From Plasmodiophora brassicae (taxonomy: Eukaryota > Endomyxa > Phytomyxea > Plasmodiophorida > Plasmodiophoridae), in the NCBI GenBank assembly GCA_039704465.1, contig JASFAU010000012.1, positions 1,054,001 through 1,118,000 on the forward strand: a DNA stretch of 64,000 nucleotides, in the 5' to 3' direction. Made by a program: the position numbers and the translations under genes. Position 1 is the first letter of the stretch. The number at the start of each line of letters is the position of its first letter. Below are positions 22,931 to 33,112 of this stretch, piece by piece. The notes under the pieces are model-generated. The model saw only the letters and a program-made list of their open reading frames with translations. It did no database searches and had not been told where the DNA came from.

Positions 22931-23084
22931 CACGTGGCAGTGATCCGCCAAGTGAGGCACGGGAACAATCCGATACACAATAGGTTGCGTTGAAGTACCG
23001 TCTGGTGCTGTCAGTGGCCCACTCTTGCCGACGTCGCCATGTGACCGATTGTATGTGGTCGGGATACAGTGATGGGATCGTCGG
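22931..23084 (-). repeat. 154-bp inverted repeat, right arm
   Basis: Reverse-complement copy of 20686-20839. It begins 25 bp after the stop codon of the gp78-like gene. The apparent lack of differences points to recent origin, ongoing conversion or an assembly effect. Confidence 0.9.
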
Positions 23085-23135
23085 GCACTGTACAGGTACG
23101 CCAGTCGGGTGGCTTCGTCGTTGAATACTGTCGTT

Positions 23136-24360
23136 ATGGTGAACGGGCCCGAGTTCGCTCATGGCGCCGACCAGGAGTCGGCTCCTGTCATGCCCAGGTG
23201 CACATGCGCCATTCCGGTTAAAGTTGCCGTCTAACGTCCGGCTGCGTTTGCCAGGGAATGTCGACGTGTGGCGCCCTGGAAGCTTTCCAACCACGTCTGG
23301 GACATATTCAGCGAGTCGGCACGTGACCTGGCGCTGGCATGCGAACGTCAGACAGCCGAGGCGGCGCCATCCGCGTCTGACGAAGGTAGCCCCAGCGGTC
23401 TCGTCGACCACCTGCCATCTGCGGATCGCACCTGGGATTGGGATTCGCCGAAGACGGCACGCCGGCACCAGCCGTCCTCGTTCCATGGCGGGTCCGTTCT
23501 CGTTCATGCTCGCGCCCCAACCGACGAAGGCCTGCCGAACACGCTGCAACGAGGATATGAACGCGACCCCATCCTGGAAGGCGACCCGATGGCTGAACCT
23601 GCCCCTCGTCATCGACCTCATCCCAACGGCGCCCAGGCTCGCCCGGCGCCCTACGACCTGGAGACATCGCAACCAGCACCGGTATCATTTGTTCCTTCGT
23701 GTCGCATCCGGGCATTAACTCGACGTCATCCTACAGGAGGAACGCAGACATGGCAAAGCAGGCCGCCTGCCGTTTGATTCGACGCGCGCCGGCCGGCGAA
23801 CCGATTACGAGCGCGACTTCCGTCCATGTCTGCGCCAGATCCCGCTGCCGAAGAAGTCGCCCCTTGACGTCGACGACGTACCGGCCGAGTCGCGCCGGCG
23901 CGGGCCGCCTCGTTCACCGTTGAGCCGATCTCGTGACATCATCACGCAGTTCGACCCCGAGTTCGAGGCCTCGCTGGAATCGCACAGCATTCGCACGTTC
24001 CCGCACCTTCGTCGCTCGCGCCATAGCTCGGAAGCGCCCCGACCGAGCCGACGCCTGTTACGACGATCTGATCTGGAGGACACAGCGTCGCGCACGATGC
24101 ATTACGGCATGCCGGTCGACGAGCCGGTCCGGACGCGATTCACCGTCGACAGGAACAGGTCGCTGGGCGCTGACGTCATCAACTACCGCTTCTCGGGCGG
24201 GATCTGCCCGGCCGACCGGAAACTGCGCGACCCGAGGCCGAGCCGGGCGCTGCTGGAGCAGCAGCTGCGGCAGGCGAACACGCCCGTCGCCGCACAGGAG
24301 GCCGTCGACAATCGCCAGCGCGCGCAACGCAACACGTCCATCACGTTCGCGAACGAATGA
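23136..24360 (+). CDS. Hypothetical protein, Pro/Arg-rich, unknown function
   Basis: Multi-exon plus-strand gene starting at ATG 23136 (MVNGPEFAHGADQESAPVM). A second exon from about 23259 reads APWKLSNHVWDIFSESARDL, then a Pro-rich linker with SADRTWDWDSPK. The last exon, from about 23764, reads FDSTRAGRRTDYERDFRPCL and continues to TGA at 24360 through MHYGMPVDEPVRTRFTVD, NYRFSGGICPADRK and ALLEQQLRQANTPVAAQEA. I recognise no domain. The composition suggests a largely disordered, basic protein, possibly nuclear or cytoskeletal. It converges with the secreted gene ending at 24534. Confidence 0.55.
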
Positions 24361-24533
24361 CGGATGCGACGATAAACGTGGAACGGCGCCCGACCACCCT
24401 CCCCGGGTTAGATTGACGTGCAATGCAGAAACGCAGAGTGGAATCCAAACAATGGCAATTGCAGTGGCCGTTCAGCACGGGCCAAGCCTGACAGTGTATT
24501 GACTGCCACATTGGTATAGCGGGTGCACACGCA

Positions 24534-25073
24534 TTAGGCGAACCAATCCGGGAGATGGTCGTCGGTGGTGGCACCGAACTTGAACTCGCAGTCCCTGGAA
24601 CGCAGAGCATTGACGAGTCTGACCGCGAGGGGGAAACGAACGACTGCCAGCAAACCACCGGAATGCATATCGGGGCCAATCTGCAGCAGGGATATCGGGC
24701 TCACAGCGAACGTCTTGCTCAGGGACGGACTGGATACCCATGGACGAATGCGTTTGAGCGACGCCAAGCACCTGCTCGGAAGGCGATCGCCTTGCCAGAA
24801 CTGCGTGCCATCGCCGAAGCACTGAAGCAGGATCGGGTGCACCGAGTTGTACGCGTAAATGTCGACATGGAACGCATTGGCGGCCGCGACTGAGAACGAT
24901 GCTGTGCGGAGATCGGCGGCGGCTGGCAACGGGACAATGTACGGCCCGGCGGAAACGTATGGGAACGATGCTAATTGCTCAACCAGACGGGGCGACGCCT
25001 GATCATCCGATTCTGCCCCCGCGGCAATCAAGAGTTGCCCCAATAGTACGAATATCGCCGTCAGTGTCGTCAT
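24534..25073 (-). CDS. Secreted protein, paralogue 1 of a two-gene tandem family
   Basis: Single exon, 179 residues, from ATG 25073. The N-terminus is a signal peptide (MTTLTAIFVLLGQLLIAAGA). The mature protein begins near a conserved FPYVSAGPYIVPLP block, followed by LRTASFSVAAANAFHVDIYA, HPILLQCFGDG, QGDRLPSRCLA and MHSGGLLAVVRF, ending CEFKFGATTDDHLPDWFA. The same blocks occur in the gene at 25465-26055. Four Cys suggest disulfides. The beta-rich pattern with FHVDIY and GGLLAVVRF could be a jelly-roll or PPC-like fold, which is inference. No known family was recognised. Confidence 0.7.
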   Translation of the reverse strand: MTTLTAIFVLLGQLLIAAGAESDDQASPRLVEQLASFPYVSAGPYIVPLPAAADLRTASFSVAAANAFHVDIYAYNSVHPILLQCFGDGTQFWQGDRLPSRCLASLKRIRPWVSSPSLSKTFAVSPISLLQIGPDMHSGGLLAVVRFPLAVRLVNALRSRDCEFKFGATTDDHLPDWFA

Positions 25074-25464
25074 CCGCCCAGTTGCGATATGGGATTGGGG
25101 CGCACCAGTCGGAGGTCCCAACGGGCGGCCTGCCGCACCAGCGTCGTGGTGCGCGTCTTGGCGCCCGATTTGGCCCCGCTTGCCAACGCGCACGTCCAAG
25201 TCCTGCAAGCGCTGACCACCTGGCACCTGTTTAGCGGCAGTACGCCGTTTGACAGTCCATGGTCCGAGTCGAACGGTTCCTGGGCCGCATGACTACGTTC
25301 GCTCTCGTTCTCGGGTATATCACCAGGGAAAGGTCCGAATAGGTGAACGGCGTGGTTGACCAGCAACGCTCATGCGTTTCGTGTATCGCAAGACGACAAC
25401 GACACGGTCAAGCGGTCCCTGCAAAGGACCTCCCGGCTTCATTGTGCGGCACTTGTAATGCCCG

Positions 25465-26055
25465 CTAGTCGAGCCGATCTGGTAGATGATAACCGCTGCT
25501 TGCGTTGAAGCGGAACTCACAGATCCCCAGGCCCGGCGAGAGGCGCATGACCGCGTTGGCGGGCCTCGCCGTCCGGCGGAACCGGATGAGAACCAGCAAG
25601 CCGCCCGAATGCGCTTCGTAGTCGTTCAGGCTGTTGCTGAGCAGCAGGGAGAACCGTTTCAGCTCGAATACCCTGTCTGGAAACGCGGTCGATGTCCATG
25701 GAGTGATGCCGTTGAGCAGAGCCAGGCACGCGCCCGGTAGACGATCGCCTGGCGACACGTACGCGCCGTGGTCGCAGCACTGGGCCAGAATCGGTTGAGC
25801 GGATCGGTACGGGTAGATGGCGACGTGGAACTCGTTGCCGGCCGACACGCGCACCGAGGCCGTGCGGAAGGCGGCGGGCACCGACACAGGAAGAACATAG
25901 GGCCCCACAGAGCCATACGGGAACGATAGTGCCTGCCCATGGACGGATGCACGATTCGGTGCCGTCGCCATTGCCATCGCTGCATGGACCACCAATGGGA
26001 CCACCGTCATCATCATCATCGTCATCGTCCTAGTGCAACGGTCGCCGCCCGCCAT
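25465..26055 (-). CDS. Secreted protein, paralogue 2 of a two-gene tandem family
   Basis: Single exon, 196 residues, ATG 26055. It starts with a Met-rich hydrophobic leader (MTMMMMTVVPLVVHAAMAMA). The mature part aligns block for block with the neighbour at 24534-25073: FPYGSVGPYVLPVS, FRTASVRVSAGNEFHVAIYP, QPILAQCCDHG, PGDRLPGACLALLNGI, AHSGGLLVLIRFRRTA and CEFRFNASSGYHLPDRLD. Cys positions in the second half are kept. The two genes lie head-to-tail about 390 bp apart, so they arose by tandem duplication and then diverged strongly. Function is unknown; extracellular location is inferred from the leader. Confidence 0.7.
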   Translation of the reverse strand: MAGGDRCTRTMTMMMMTVVPLVVHAAMAMATAPNRASVHGQALSFPYGSVGPYVLPVSVPAAFRTASVRVSAGNEFHVAIYPYRSAQPILAQCCDHGAYVSPGDRLPGACLALLNGITPWTSTAFPDRVFELKRFSLLLSNSLNDYEAHSGGLLVLIRFRRTARPANAVMRLSPGLGICEFRFNASSGYHLPDRLD

Positions 26056-26309
26056 CGCGCATCGTCCGCCGATGGTGGCGCCGGATTAGGAACCCACTCG
26101 TCAAGGTCGTCGTCTTGGAGCGACGCCCGTCGAATCACCGGTCCTCTGTCGCTCCCCTGAGAGCTCTCGACCACGCGTGCCGCTCGACATGCCAGAAGCA
26201 GGAACCGTGGTGCGCACGCGAACGCCATTACCAGGCGTACCCGGGGATCGATCAACGAGACAGAGAGAGGGAGAGACCGGGATCGTCATCGACCGACCCT
26301 GCCGCACGA

Positions 26310-29065
26310 ATGGATCCCATTGGCGAACGGCTGGACGTGGACGGCGCCGACGCCCAGCATGTGCCCATGTGCGTGTTCCGATGCGGTGCACGACAGCACG
26401 TCGTGGCCGTCACCGCGACCGGCCAGATCCAGGTCTTCGACCCGCGAACCAGGCAGCGATGCGCCCGCGCGGACGCGTTGCCTCCATCGGATCTAGGTAG
26501 GTCGGGGGGCGGGCACCGCCGTTCGACTCCCCTGAGCGCCATGCAGTGGCAATCGCCGAGTCCCACGAGTGGAACGTCACCGAGCATTCGTCGTCGCTGG
26601 CGACCGACATTGACGACGCCGTCGGTCTGGGCGGCAATCTCCTGTCGGCATCCGGCGGCCCGCCAACGGTGACGTCGGTGGCGGCCTCGTCGGACGGATT
26701 CTGGATCAGCACGTCGGACGCCCGGCTTCAGTTCTGGGTTGTCGACGTCCAGGCATCGCTGGCGGCGGTGACGTGCCGGAACGACATGCGCCCAGGCGCC
26801 TCGTTTGTCCACATGGCGTACAGCGGCAACACGCTGTGGACGGTGACCTCCGATCTGGAACTGGCCACGTGCGACGTCCGTCTCGGGACCCCGGTCAACG
26901 CCATCGCCCTGCCGTCGGACGCCATCTCCAAGGTCGGCACCGTTCACGTCGTTCGCGGCACAGCAGTGGTGATCATGACGCGCGCAGGTGAACGTGATGC
27001 GGGCGGTGGGGGAACAGGTTTGGCTGGGCGGCCCGCCCGCAGGCATCCGCGTCTACGACGAGGTGAACCACCTGGTGGCCAGCCTCGACACGAACGGCAA
27101 CGAAGTGGTCGACGTCGCGCACGTCGAGACGACCGGGACGGTCTGGTGCGCGTACCGCTGTGGCAGCATCGCCATCTGGGACGCCGACGCCCACGTCTGC
27201 ACGACGACGATCACGGGATCGGATCCGATCGCGGTCATCCGCTCGGCCGGTCCCGATTTCGTTACTGTATCGGTCACCGGCATCGTGGTCGTTTGGGACC
27301 CGAGGAATTACGCCGCCAGGCAGACGCTGCCGAACGCCATGGCCACGATCAGAGGTGCAATGCCCCGGGCCCAGTTTGCCCGGCGTGACGTGGACGCTCA
27401 TCCGATCGATGCACAGACGTTTATGTGGGGACGGATGTGATCTGGGTCCTGTACGACGCCCCGATTGGCCTGCAGGCGTTCCGCTTCCAGTCATCGCCAC
27501 AGCGCCCGTCGTGTGCTGCTGAACAGAACGGGATGGCACCAGCCGCGATCGATACGGGGAACCGAAGCGCCACGTCGGAGCGCTCTCGATGGAGTGGTAC
27601 GATTGGCGACGTTCCTTCCTGCAAGGCACGCGCTTTAATGGCGTCGGATAGCCCAGGAGCAGAAGCTGTTGGAGATGGTTCGCATGGCCAACGAGGGACG
27701 AGAGCAGGCTATCGAACAGGGTGGGGGTCACCGATTGGATGTTCAGCCAACGGCAGACAGATCTGATTGCTGCATGCGGCTATGCAGGGCGACAGGCGGA
27801 GAAGCGGCTCCTGGCACTCGTCGACAGTGCCAACCGCGACAAGATGAATGCGATTCAGGAGCACCAGCAGGAGCGGCAAGTGTGGCGACAGACCGCGTTC
27901 AACCTGCAACGCGACCTGACTGAGGCACGGGCCAAACACGCCAAGGAGCGCGACGTGCTCCAGTCGACCCATAACACTGCCCTACAAGAAATGCAAGCCC
28001 GGTTGCTCGACGCCCTGCAGCAGAACGACGACCTCCGCGCCGAGATCGACGCCATTCGGCGCCAAACGTCGTCGTCGCTGGAAGCGGCCCTGGCTGATAA
28101 CGATGCGGTACCGAAATGGGGACACTGTGTTGCACATCCCGGGGGATGACAACGCGACGAATTGCAGAGATGGCGACAGGAGCTAGACGGAGCGCGCCAG
28201 TCAGCCGAGCGGGCCAGCGCGGCGCTCAGGCAGAAGAACGCCGATCTCAGGCGCACGAACGCCGACCTGCTACAGGCCGCCACGGTCGGTGGCCCTGGGT
28301 CCTTGAACCACTCGTCGGCAGCTGCTGGTTGATGCGTTTGCTCCCTCCGTCAAACAGGAAGCGCAAGCGCGCGACAAGCAGAATTGCAGGCAGATCGCGC
28401 ACATGCAACAGCTGGTTCAGGTCCCGTACGATGCGTCGGAGGCACCTCCACGAACGATCTCATCTTCGCATGTGTGTGTTAGGCGGCGACGCTCAGGTTG
28501 TCCACAGTCCGGACGGCGTTCGAGACGTCCGAGGGCCTGCGACGCCAAGAGGTTCGACGCGAACACCTCAGAATGCGAACCGATCTGACGCCGGTTATGA
28601 GCGCAGAACCTGGAGGCGGCGCAGGCCAGCAATCAGATCAAGTCGTATGCGGAGGCGTTGCAGACCTGCGTCGAGCAGGCGAACGAGAGCGTCGCAAAGC
28701 AGAAAGGCGAGTGGCAGGCGGAAATGGCGACCCTACAGGCTCGCGCCCGGAAGCGCCAGGTCCAGCTGGGCATCCGGATCGACGTGCTGGAGCAGGAGCT
28801 GCGAAACGCAACGTCGGCCAACGCCAAGCTAGAAACGACAGCGGCCCAGCTCCTTGATGCCAAACGCGAAATCATTCGCCTGCGCCAGGCCATCGCCACT
28901 GCCGAGCACGAACGCGCCCAGGCCTGCAACCAGGTCGCAGACTGCAAGCGACGTCATCGGTCACCTGGTCGTCGACGACGACGACGACCGTCATCACCAC
29001 CTCCTGGTCAGGCCGAGGCGACCCCGCGACCGGACCCTCCCGCGGGTCCGGGCACTGCTCAATAA
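26310..29065 (+). CDS. Beta-propeller (WD40-like) protein with long C-terminal coiled coil
   Basis: Multi-exon gene from ATG 26310 (MDPIGERLDVDGADAQHV). The first half repeats WD40-like beta strands: VVAVTATGQIQVFDPRT, SDGFWISTSDARLQFWVVDV, GQVWLGGPPAGIRVYDE style, TVWCAYRCGSIAIWDAD and FVTVSVTGIVVVWDPRN. From about 27665 the protein becomes coiled coil (QKLLEMVRMANEGREQAIEQ, NLQRDLTEARAKHAKERDVL, AERASAALRQKNADLRRTNA). It ends in a Pro/Arg tail at TAA 29063-29065. Several introns of about 55 bp interrupt it, and exons between 28140 and 28620 are only partly resolved. The layout suits a cytoskeletal or trafficking scaffold; no specific family is assigned. Its stop codon lies inside an AATAAA. 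Confidence 0.65.
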
Positions 29066-29294
29066 ACTCCGGAGCAGACCTAGTCCACCGGAGCCGTGTG
29101 TGCAGCTCGACAGTGACGCATTGCAGCTCGCCCCAGTCGGTCCTGATGACTGTACCTCGTGCTGCGCGTGAGCAGCTGCGACCGCGCATGTAACACTCCG
29201 TGCGTGTGCGCGTGTCAGGCAGCGTCAAACGGCGGGGGCCAGATGTGAAAGTGCCGTGTGCGGGCAGTGGTGGAGGGGTCGCCGGGTGTTCGTC

Positions 29295-30239
29295 ATGGGC
29301 TCCATCGTCGACCTGGTCGTCCTGTCGATCGGCATGTTCCTGGGCAGTGCCGCGTCGGGCCTGATCCCGTTGTGGGTTGTCGGGCGCGCGGCGCCGTCGT
29401 CGCGCGCGTCGACACTGATGCCGCTGGTCAACGCCGCCGGCGCCGGCCTCTTCATGGGCACCGCCGTCACGATCATCATTCCGGAGGGGGCGCGGTTCCT
29501 CCTGCAGGACGGGTGTGACGACGGCCTGCCGTCGTCGTTCGGCGTCGCCATCGCCCTCGGACTGGTGCTCATGCTTGTCGTCGACCACATCCCGTTCGGG
29601 GCCGCGTCGTCCGAGCGCCCCAAATCCGACGACGCGGAGCAGGTCGCGTTAAGGGACCCTGCGGCCGCCTCGTCTCATGGGCACTCGCACGCGCCGAGCA
29701 CGTCGACCGCGTTCGTCGGCCTGCTTGTGCATTCGGCCGCCGACGGTATCGCCCTGGGCGCCATCTCCCTGTCGAATCAGTCGTCCGTCGAGGCCGTCGT
29801 CTTCATCGCCCTCCTGGTGCACAAGGCGCCTGCCAGTTTCACGCTGATGGCCCATTTCGCGCAGCACAACCGCCCGCGATCCGAGATGATGCGGTGCCTG
29901 TTGCTGTTCGCCGCGTCGGCGCCCCTGGCCGCCATCGCAACCTTCATCCTGTTCGCCGGCAACGAACACGAGCTGAACCACGCCCGGCTCGGCAACCTGA
30001 TGCTGTTCTCGGGCGGCACGTTCCTGTACGTGGCCGCCATGCACATCCTGCCGGAGGCCCTGAGGGCCGCCGGCACGACGTCCTGGACCACCATCGTCGC
30101 CGTCGTTGCCGGCCTGCTGCTGCCGTGCGTGGTCGACCTCGGCCATGCCCATGGCGGCGAGTCTGTCGGTTCCGGCCATTCCGATCACCACCATCGCGGG
30201 GGTGGCTACTCGACGGCTCCACCACATAGATTGTACTAA
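29295..30239 (+). CDS. SLC39A9: ZIP-family zinc transporter, ZIP9 (SLC39A9)-like
   Basis: Single exon, 314 residues, from ATG 29295 (MGSIVDLVVLSIGMFLGSA). About eight transmembrane helices are visible. The ZIP metal site is clear: LLVHSAADGIALGA in helix IV and LLVHKAPASFTLMAHF in helix V. A His-rich cytoplasmic loop (SHGHSHAP) lies between helices III and IV, and the C-terminus also has a His run (HSDHHHRGGG). An early IIPEGARF and a late MHILPEAL match ZIP9-type proteins, which release zinc from the Golgi or import it at the plasma membrane. It is the first gene of the intron-poor, GC3-rich block. Confidence 0.9.
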   Translation: MGSIVDLVVLSIGMFLGSAASGLIPLWVVGRAAPSSRASTLMPLVNAAGAGLFMGTAVTIIIPEGARFLLQDGCDDGLPSSFGVAIALGLVLMLVVDHIPFGAASSERPKSDDAEQVALRDPAAASSHGHSHAPSTSTAFVGLLVHSAADGIALGAISLSNQSSVEAVVFIALLVHKAPASFTLMAHFAQHNRPRSEMMRCLLLFAASAPLAAIATFILFAGNEHELNHARLGNLMLFSGGTFLYVAAMHILPEALRAAGTTSWTTIVAVVAGLLLPCVVDLGHAHGGESVGSGHSDHHHRGGGYSTAPPHRLY

Positions 30240-30429
30240 ACGGCCGGCGGCGGCGAGGACAACCATCGTGACGTCACCGGCTCCGTGCGCGTCGTCGTTG
30301 CGTCATGCGCGCTCGTGCCGGTTGAGTCACACGCGGGGCGTCGACCTGACCTGTGAAATCCATCGCGCTGACCGTCCGCTGTCGTGTCGGCGACGAGCAC
30401 TAACTTAATCGTCGGGGCGGACGTATAAT

Positions 30430-32262
30430 ATGTGTATCGACGCGCGCAGACGCGCGTTGCTATCTGATTCGCTGGAGGATGGGTACTGCCCGCATAGCGA
30501 CGCGTCGTGGCGGAACGGCGCCCTGTCCGACTGGACCATCGTGGTCGGCACGCGCCGCTTCCCCGTCCACCGCTTCGTGATCGCGGTCGGCCCGCGCAGC
30601 TCGGCCTACTTCTACAATCGGTTCGCCATGGGGTACGACAGCGCCGAGCGCTGCACGACGCTCGAGATCGGACGCGCCCTGCTGTGCCGATGCGCGGGCC
30701 CCTGCGCCTGCCCGCTGTCGCTGGCGTGCCGCATCGCCGACATCGACCGGCAGATGATGGGCCTGTTCCCCGCCGTGCTCGAGTTCATGTACGAGGGCGA
30801 CCTGCCCCCGGGGACGCTGACGGAGACGACCGTCGTCCCCGTCCTCGTCCTGGCCGACTACCTGCAGGTCGAGGCGCTGCGCGCCCTGGCCGATGCCTTC
30901 CTGCGGCGAACGTTCGACGCCGGCCTGGATGCGGCGCACGCCGTTCTGCTGCGCTGCCTGGAGATGAACCATTCGATGGGCGACATCGTCCAGGCGTGCC
31001 TGGCGCACCTGGCGCGCCGCCTGTCGTACCTGTCGTACGACCAGTGGCGGTTGACGTCGCCGGACGTCATCGCCGTCCTGCTCGACCACGACGACCTGGT
31101 CGTCGACGACGGCGACGCCCTGGCCTGCTTCCTGGCGCGGTACCTGCGCGACTTCCGGGACACGCTGACGCCGGCGCAGACGGCGACCTTGCTCGGGTTC
31201 CTGCAGGACGATCGGTTCCCGATCACCGGCGGCGACGCGCTGTTCTTCCTCGACTGCCTGCACGACAGCGTTGCCGACGACGACGACGACGCCAAGCTGC
31301 GCAGGGTGCACCGACGATGCCTGGCGAGTATCGCCCGGGACATCGACCGCCTGCCGCAGGCGTCGTTCCTGTCGCTGTCGCCGGCCACAGTGGCCGGCGT
31401 CCTCGACCAGGACGACCTGCAGGTCGAGTCGGAGGACGACGTCTTCGATCGCATCGCGACGTACCTGGGCGGGCCACGCGGCGCCGCCCTGCCCGCCGAC
31501 GAGCGGCGCCGCCTCTGGAAGACGTGCCGGTTCGCGTTCCTGTCCGCATCGCGCCTGCTGGGCGCCAACGCCGCCGCCTCGACCGTCCCGAAGGACCTGG
31601 TCTCCGCCGGCGCCATCATGGCCAAAGCGCTGCAGGACAACGATCACGACGCGCTCGGCAGCGTGTCGCCCGCGTTCGCGCGTCGCCTGCGCCGGCGCGG
31701 CATGCCGACGTGGGCGGACGTGGTCGGCACCGGCGCCCTGGTCCTGTCCAACCGGCGACGAACGGTCCGGGTGGCGGGCGCCTCGGCCGCCCCCGGGCAC
31801 GTGACCGCGCTCGCCAGGCAGCCGGTCGATACGTCGGTGCCGCGCGACCATTCCTGGCTGTTCCAGATCGACGCCGATGGCCTGCGCAACGTCCAGGGCA
31901 TGTACCTGGGGGTGAGCGTCGCGCCCCCCACCCTGTCGTCGTGCGCCCGCGTCCAGCTGGGCGGCACGTCGCTGACGTCGTGGGCGGTCCAGTGCACGAC
32001 GGGCAAGAAGGTCCACGCCGGGAAGCCGGCCGCATACGGGCCGATGTTCGCGCGCGGCGACACGATCGGCATGGACCTGTCGTGCCGGGGCGACGGCACC
32101 GCCTCGCTATCGTTCACGAAGAACGGCGTCCGGCTGGGCGTCGCGTTCGATGGCATCCGGGGCGTGGTCGTCCCCGCCGTCACGCTGTACAGGAGGGACC
32201 AGCAGGTGTCGCTCTACGCCGGCAACGCCAGCGTCGTCCCCGCGTCGGCGCCCGCCGCCTGA
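30430..32262 (+). CDS. BTB-BACK-SPRY domain protein
   Basis: Single exon, 610 residues, ATG 30430. The N-terminal BTB/POZ fold is seen at about residues 30-165 (LSDWTIVVGTRRFPVHRFVI, FPAVLEFMYEGDLPPGTL, PVLVLADYLQVEALRALA). A long BACK-like helical region follows with two related halves, about 170-290 and 295-410, each containing a VDDGDALACFLARYL-type or ESEDDVFDRIATYLG motif. The C-terminal SPRY-type sandwich covers about 470-605 (VQLGGTSLTSWAVQC, GDTIGMDLSCRGDGTASLSF, TKNGVRLGVAFDGIRGVVVP). BTB-BACK proteins usually serve as Cullin-3 adaptors, with SPRY binding the substrate. Long ORFs on the other strand here are shadows of high GC. Confidence 0.85.
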   Translation: MCIDARRRALLSDSLEDGYCPHSDASWRNGALSDWTIVVGTRRFPVHRFVIAVGPRSSAYFYNRFAMGYDSAERCTTLEIGRALLCRCAGPCACPLSLACRIADIDRQMMGLFPAVLEFMYEGDLPPGTLTETTVVPVLVLADYLQVEALRALADAFLRRTFDAGLDAAHAVLLRCLEMNHSMGDIVQACLAHLARRLSYLSYDQWRLTSPDVIAVLLDHDDLVVDDGDALACFLARYLRDFRDTLTPAQTATLLGFLQDDRFPITGGDALFFLDCLHDSVADDDDDAKLRRVHRRCLASIARDIDRLPQASFLSLSPATVAGVLDQDDLQVESEDDVFDRIATYLGGPRGAALPADERRRLWKTCRFAFLSASRLLGANAAASTVPKDLVSAGAIMAKALQDNDHDALGSVSPAFARRLRRRGMPTWADVVGTGALVLSNRRRTVRVAGASAAPGHVTALARQPVDTSVPRDHSWLFQIDADGLRNVQGMYLGVSVAPPTLSSCARVQLGGTSLTSWAVQCTTGKKVHAGKPAAYGPMFARGDTIGMDLSCRGDGTASLSFTKNGVRLGVAFDGIRGVVVPAVTLYRRDQQVSLYAGNASVVPASAPAA

Positions 32263-32326
32263 TAACCGTACCCGCACGCGCACATACAACAACATCTCAT
32301 AGCGCTATGTCGTCGTGTGTACGTCA

Positions 32327-33112
32327 TCATGTCGGCGTCGCGTACGTCAGCGTTGTCGCTGGCGCTCGCCGGCGACGACGCAGGAAGGGCAGCAGCAGCG
32401 GCGCCTGGCTGACGGGGACGAACACGGTCAGGTAGACGACGATCGGGACGGGGGCCGCGACCATGCCGACGAGGGCGACGAGGGCGACAACGGCGCAGAG
32501 GGCGGCGCGCGCGCGCCGGCCCTGGCGCGCCCGGTCGGATTCGTCGAGGAACGCGACCTGCAGGTCGGACAGGTTGCATCGCGACCGGCGCTCTGTGGCC
32601 GACGGCGCGTCCGGCAGGCGCCAGCGCGGGCGCCCGTCCCTGTCCCATTGCAGAGCGGCCAGCAGGAGGCGCGTGTGCGACCGGATCGCGTCGCCGTCGG
32701 CGCATTCGACGGCGCCCAGGACGCCCCAGACGGCGTCGTGCAGGTCGGCGTCGGCGCGGGGCGGCTTCAGGACGGCAATGTCGGCGTCGGCGATGCCGGC
32801 GGGCAGGCAGTCCCGAGGCAGGGATTTCGTGCAGAACGCCAGGACGCGTTTGCGGTGGTGGGCGGCCAGGGCGATCTCCTCCTGGCAGCTGGCGTTCAGC
32901 AGGTACTCGGGGCTGATCAGGGCGACGAACAGGTCGGCGCGGGCGACGGCGCGGTGGATCTCGTCGGTCCAGGCGGCGGTGGCGGCGACCGTCTCCCAGT
33001 CGGCCCAGACCTGGCCGCGGCCCGCCTGCAGGGCCCGGTGCAGGCCCTGCGCCAGGTCCAGGTCGTCGTGCGAGAACGACAGGAACATGGACAGACCGTC
33101 GTCCGGCATCAT
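32327..33112 (-). CDS. TIR-domain protein with two C-terminal transmembrane helices
   Basis: Single exon, 261 residues, ATG 33112. Residues 1-130 form a TIR domain: MFLSFSHDDLDLAQGLHRAL (box 1 and helix A), VWADWETV (the BB-loop region), ARADLFVALISPEYLLNASC and QEEIALAAHHRKRVLAFC. The SxxC-x-E arrangement (NASCQEE) sits where NADase-type TIRs such as SARM1 carry the catalytic Glu, so enzymatic activity is possible. Residues 205-245 make two hydrophobic helices (ALCAVVALVALVGMVAA, VVYLTVFVPVSQAPLLL), followed by a basic tail. It would therefore be membrane-anchored with the TIR in the cytosol. No LRR, NB-ARC or other sensor domain is attached. Function (immunity, NAD signalling, adaptor) is open. 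Confidence 0.8.
   Translation of the reverse strand: MMPDDGLSMFLSFSHDDLDLAQGLHRALQAGRGQVWADWETVAATAAWTDEIHRAVARADLFVALISPEYLLNASCQEEIALAAHHRKRVLAFCTKSLPRDCLPAGIADADIAVLKPPRADADLHDAVWGVLGAVECADGDAIRSHTRLLLAALQWDRDGRPRWRLPDAPSATERRSRCNLSDLQVAFLDESDRARQGRRARAALCAVVALVALVGMVAAPVPIVVYLTVFVPVSQAPLLLPFLRRRRRAPATTLTYATPT

Noticed and set aside
23161..23718. Alternative 185-residue frame starting MAPTRSRLL
   Set aside because: The frame 23268-23700 joins better with the downstream exon and with the ATG at 23136; the alternative is Arg/His-rich and unlike a protein core.
26960..26995. Programmed frameshift in the beta-propeller gene near 26985
   Set aside because: A GTCGGC..CGCAG intron of about 55 bp in phase 0 explains the change of frame and fits intron sizes elsewhere.
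30460..32435. Long ORFs of 518 (minus) and 642 (plus) residues overlapping the BTB-SPRY gene
   Set aside because: Shadows in GC-rich DNA; only the 30430-32262 frame has recognisable domains.
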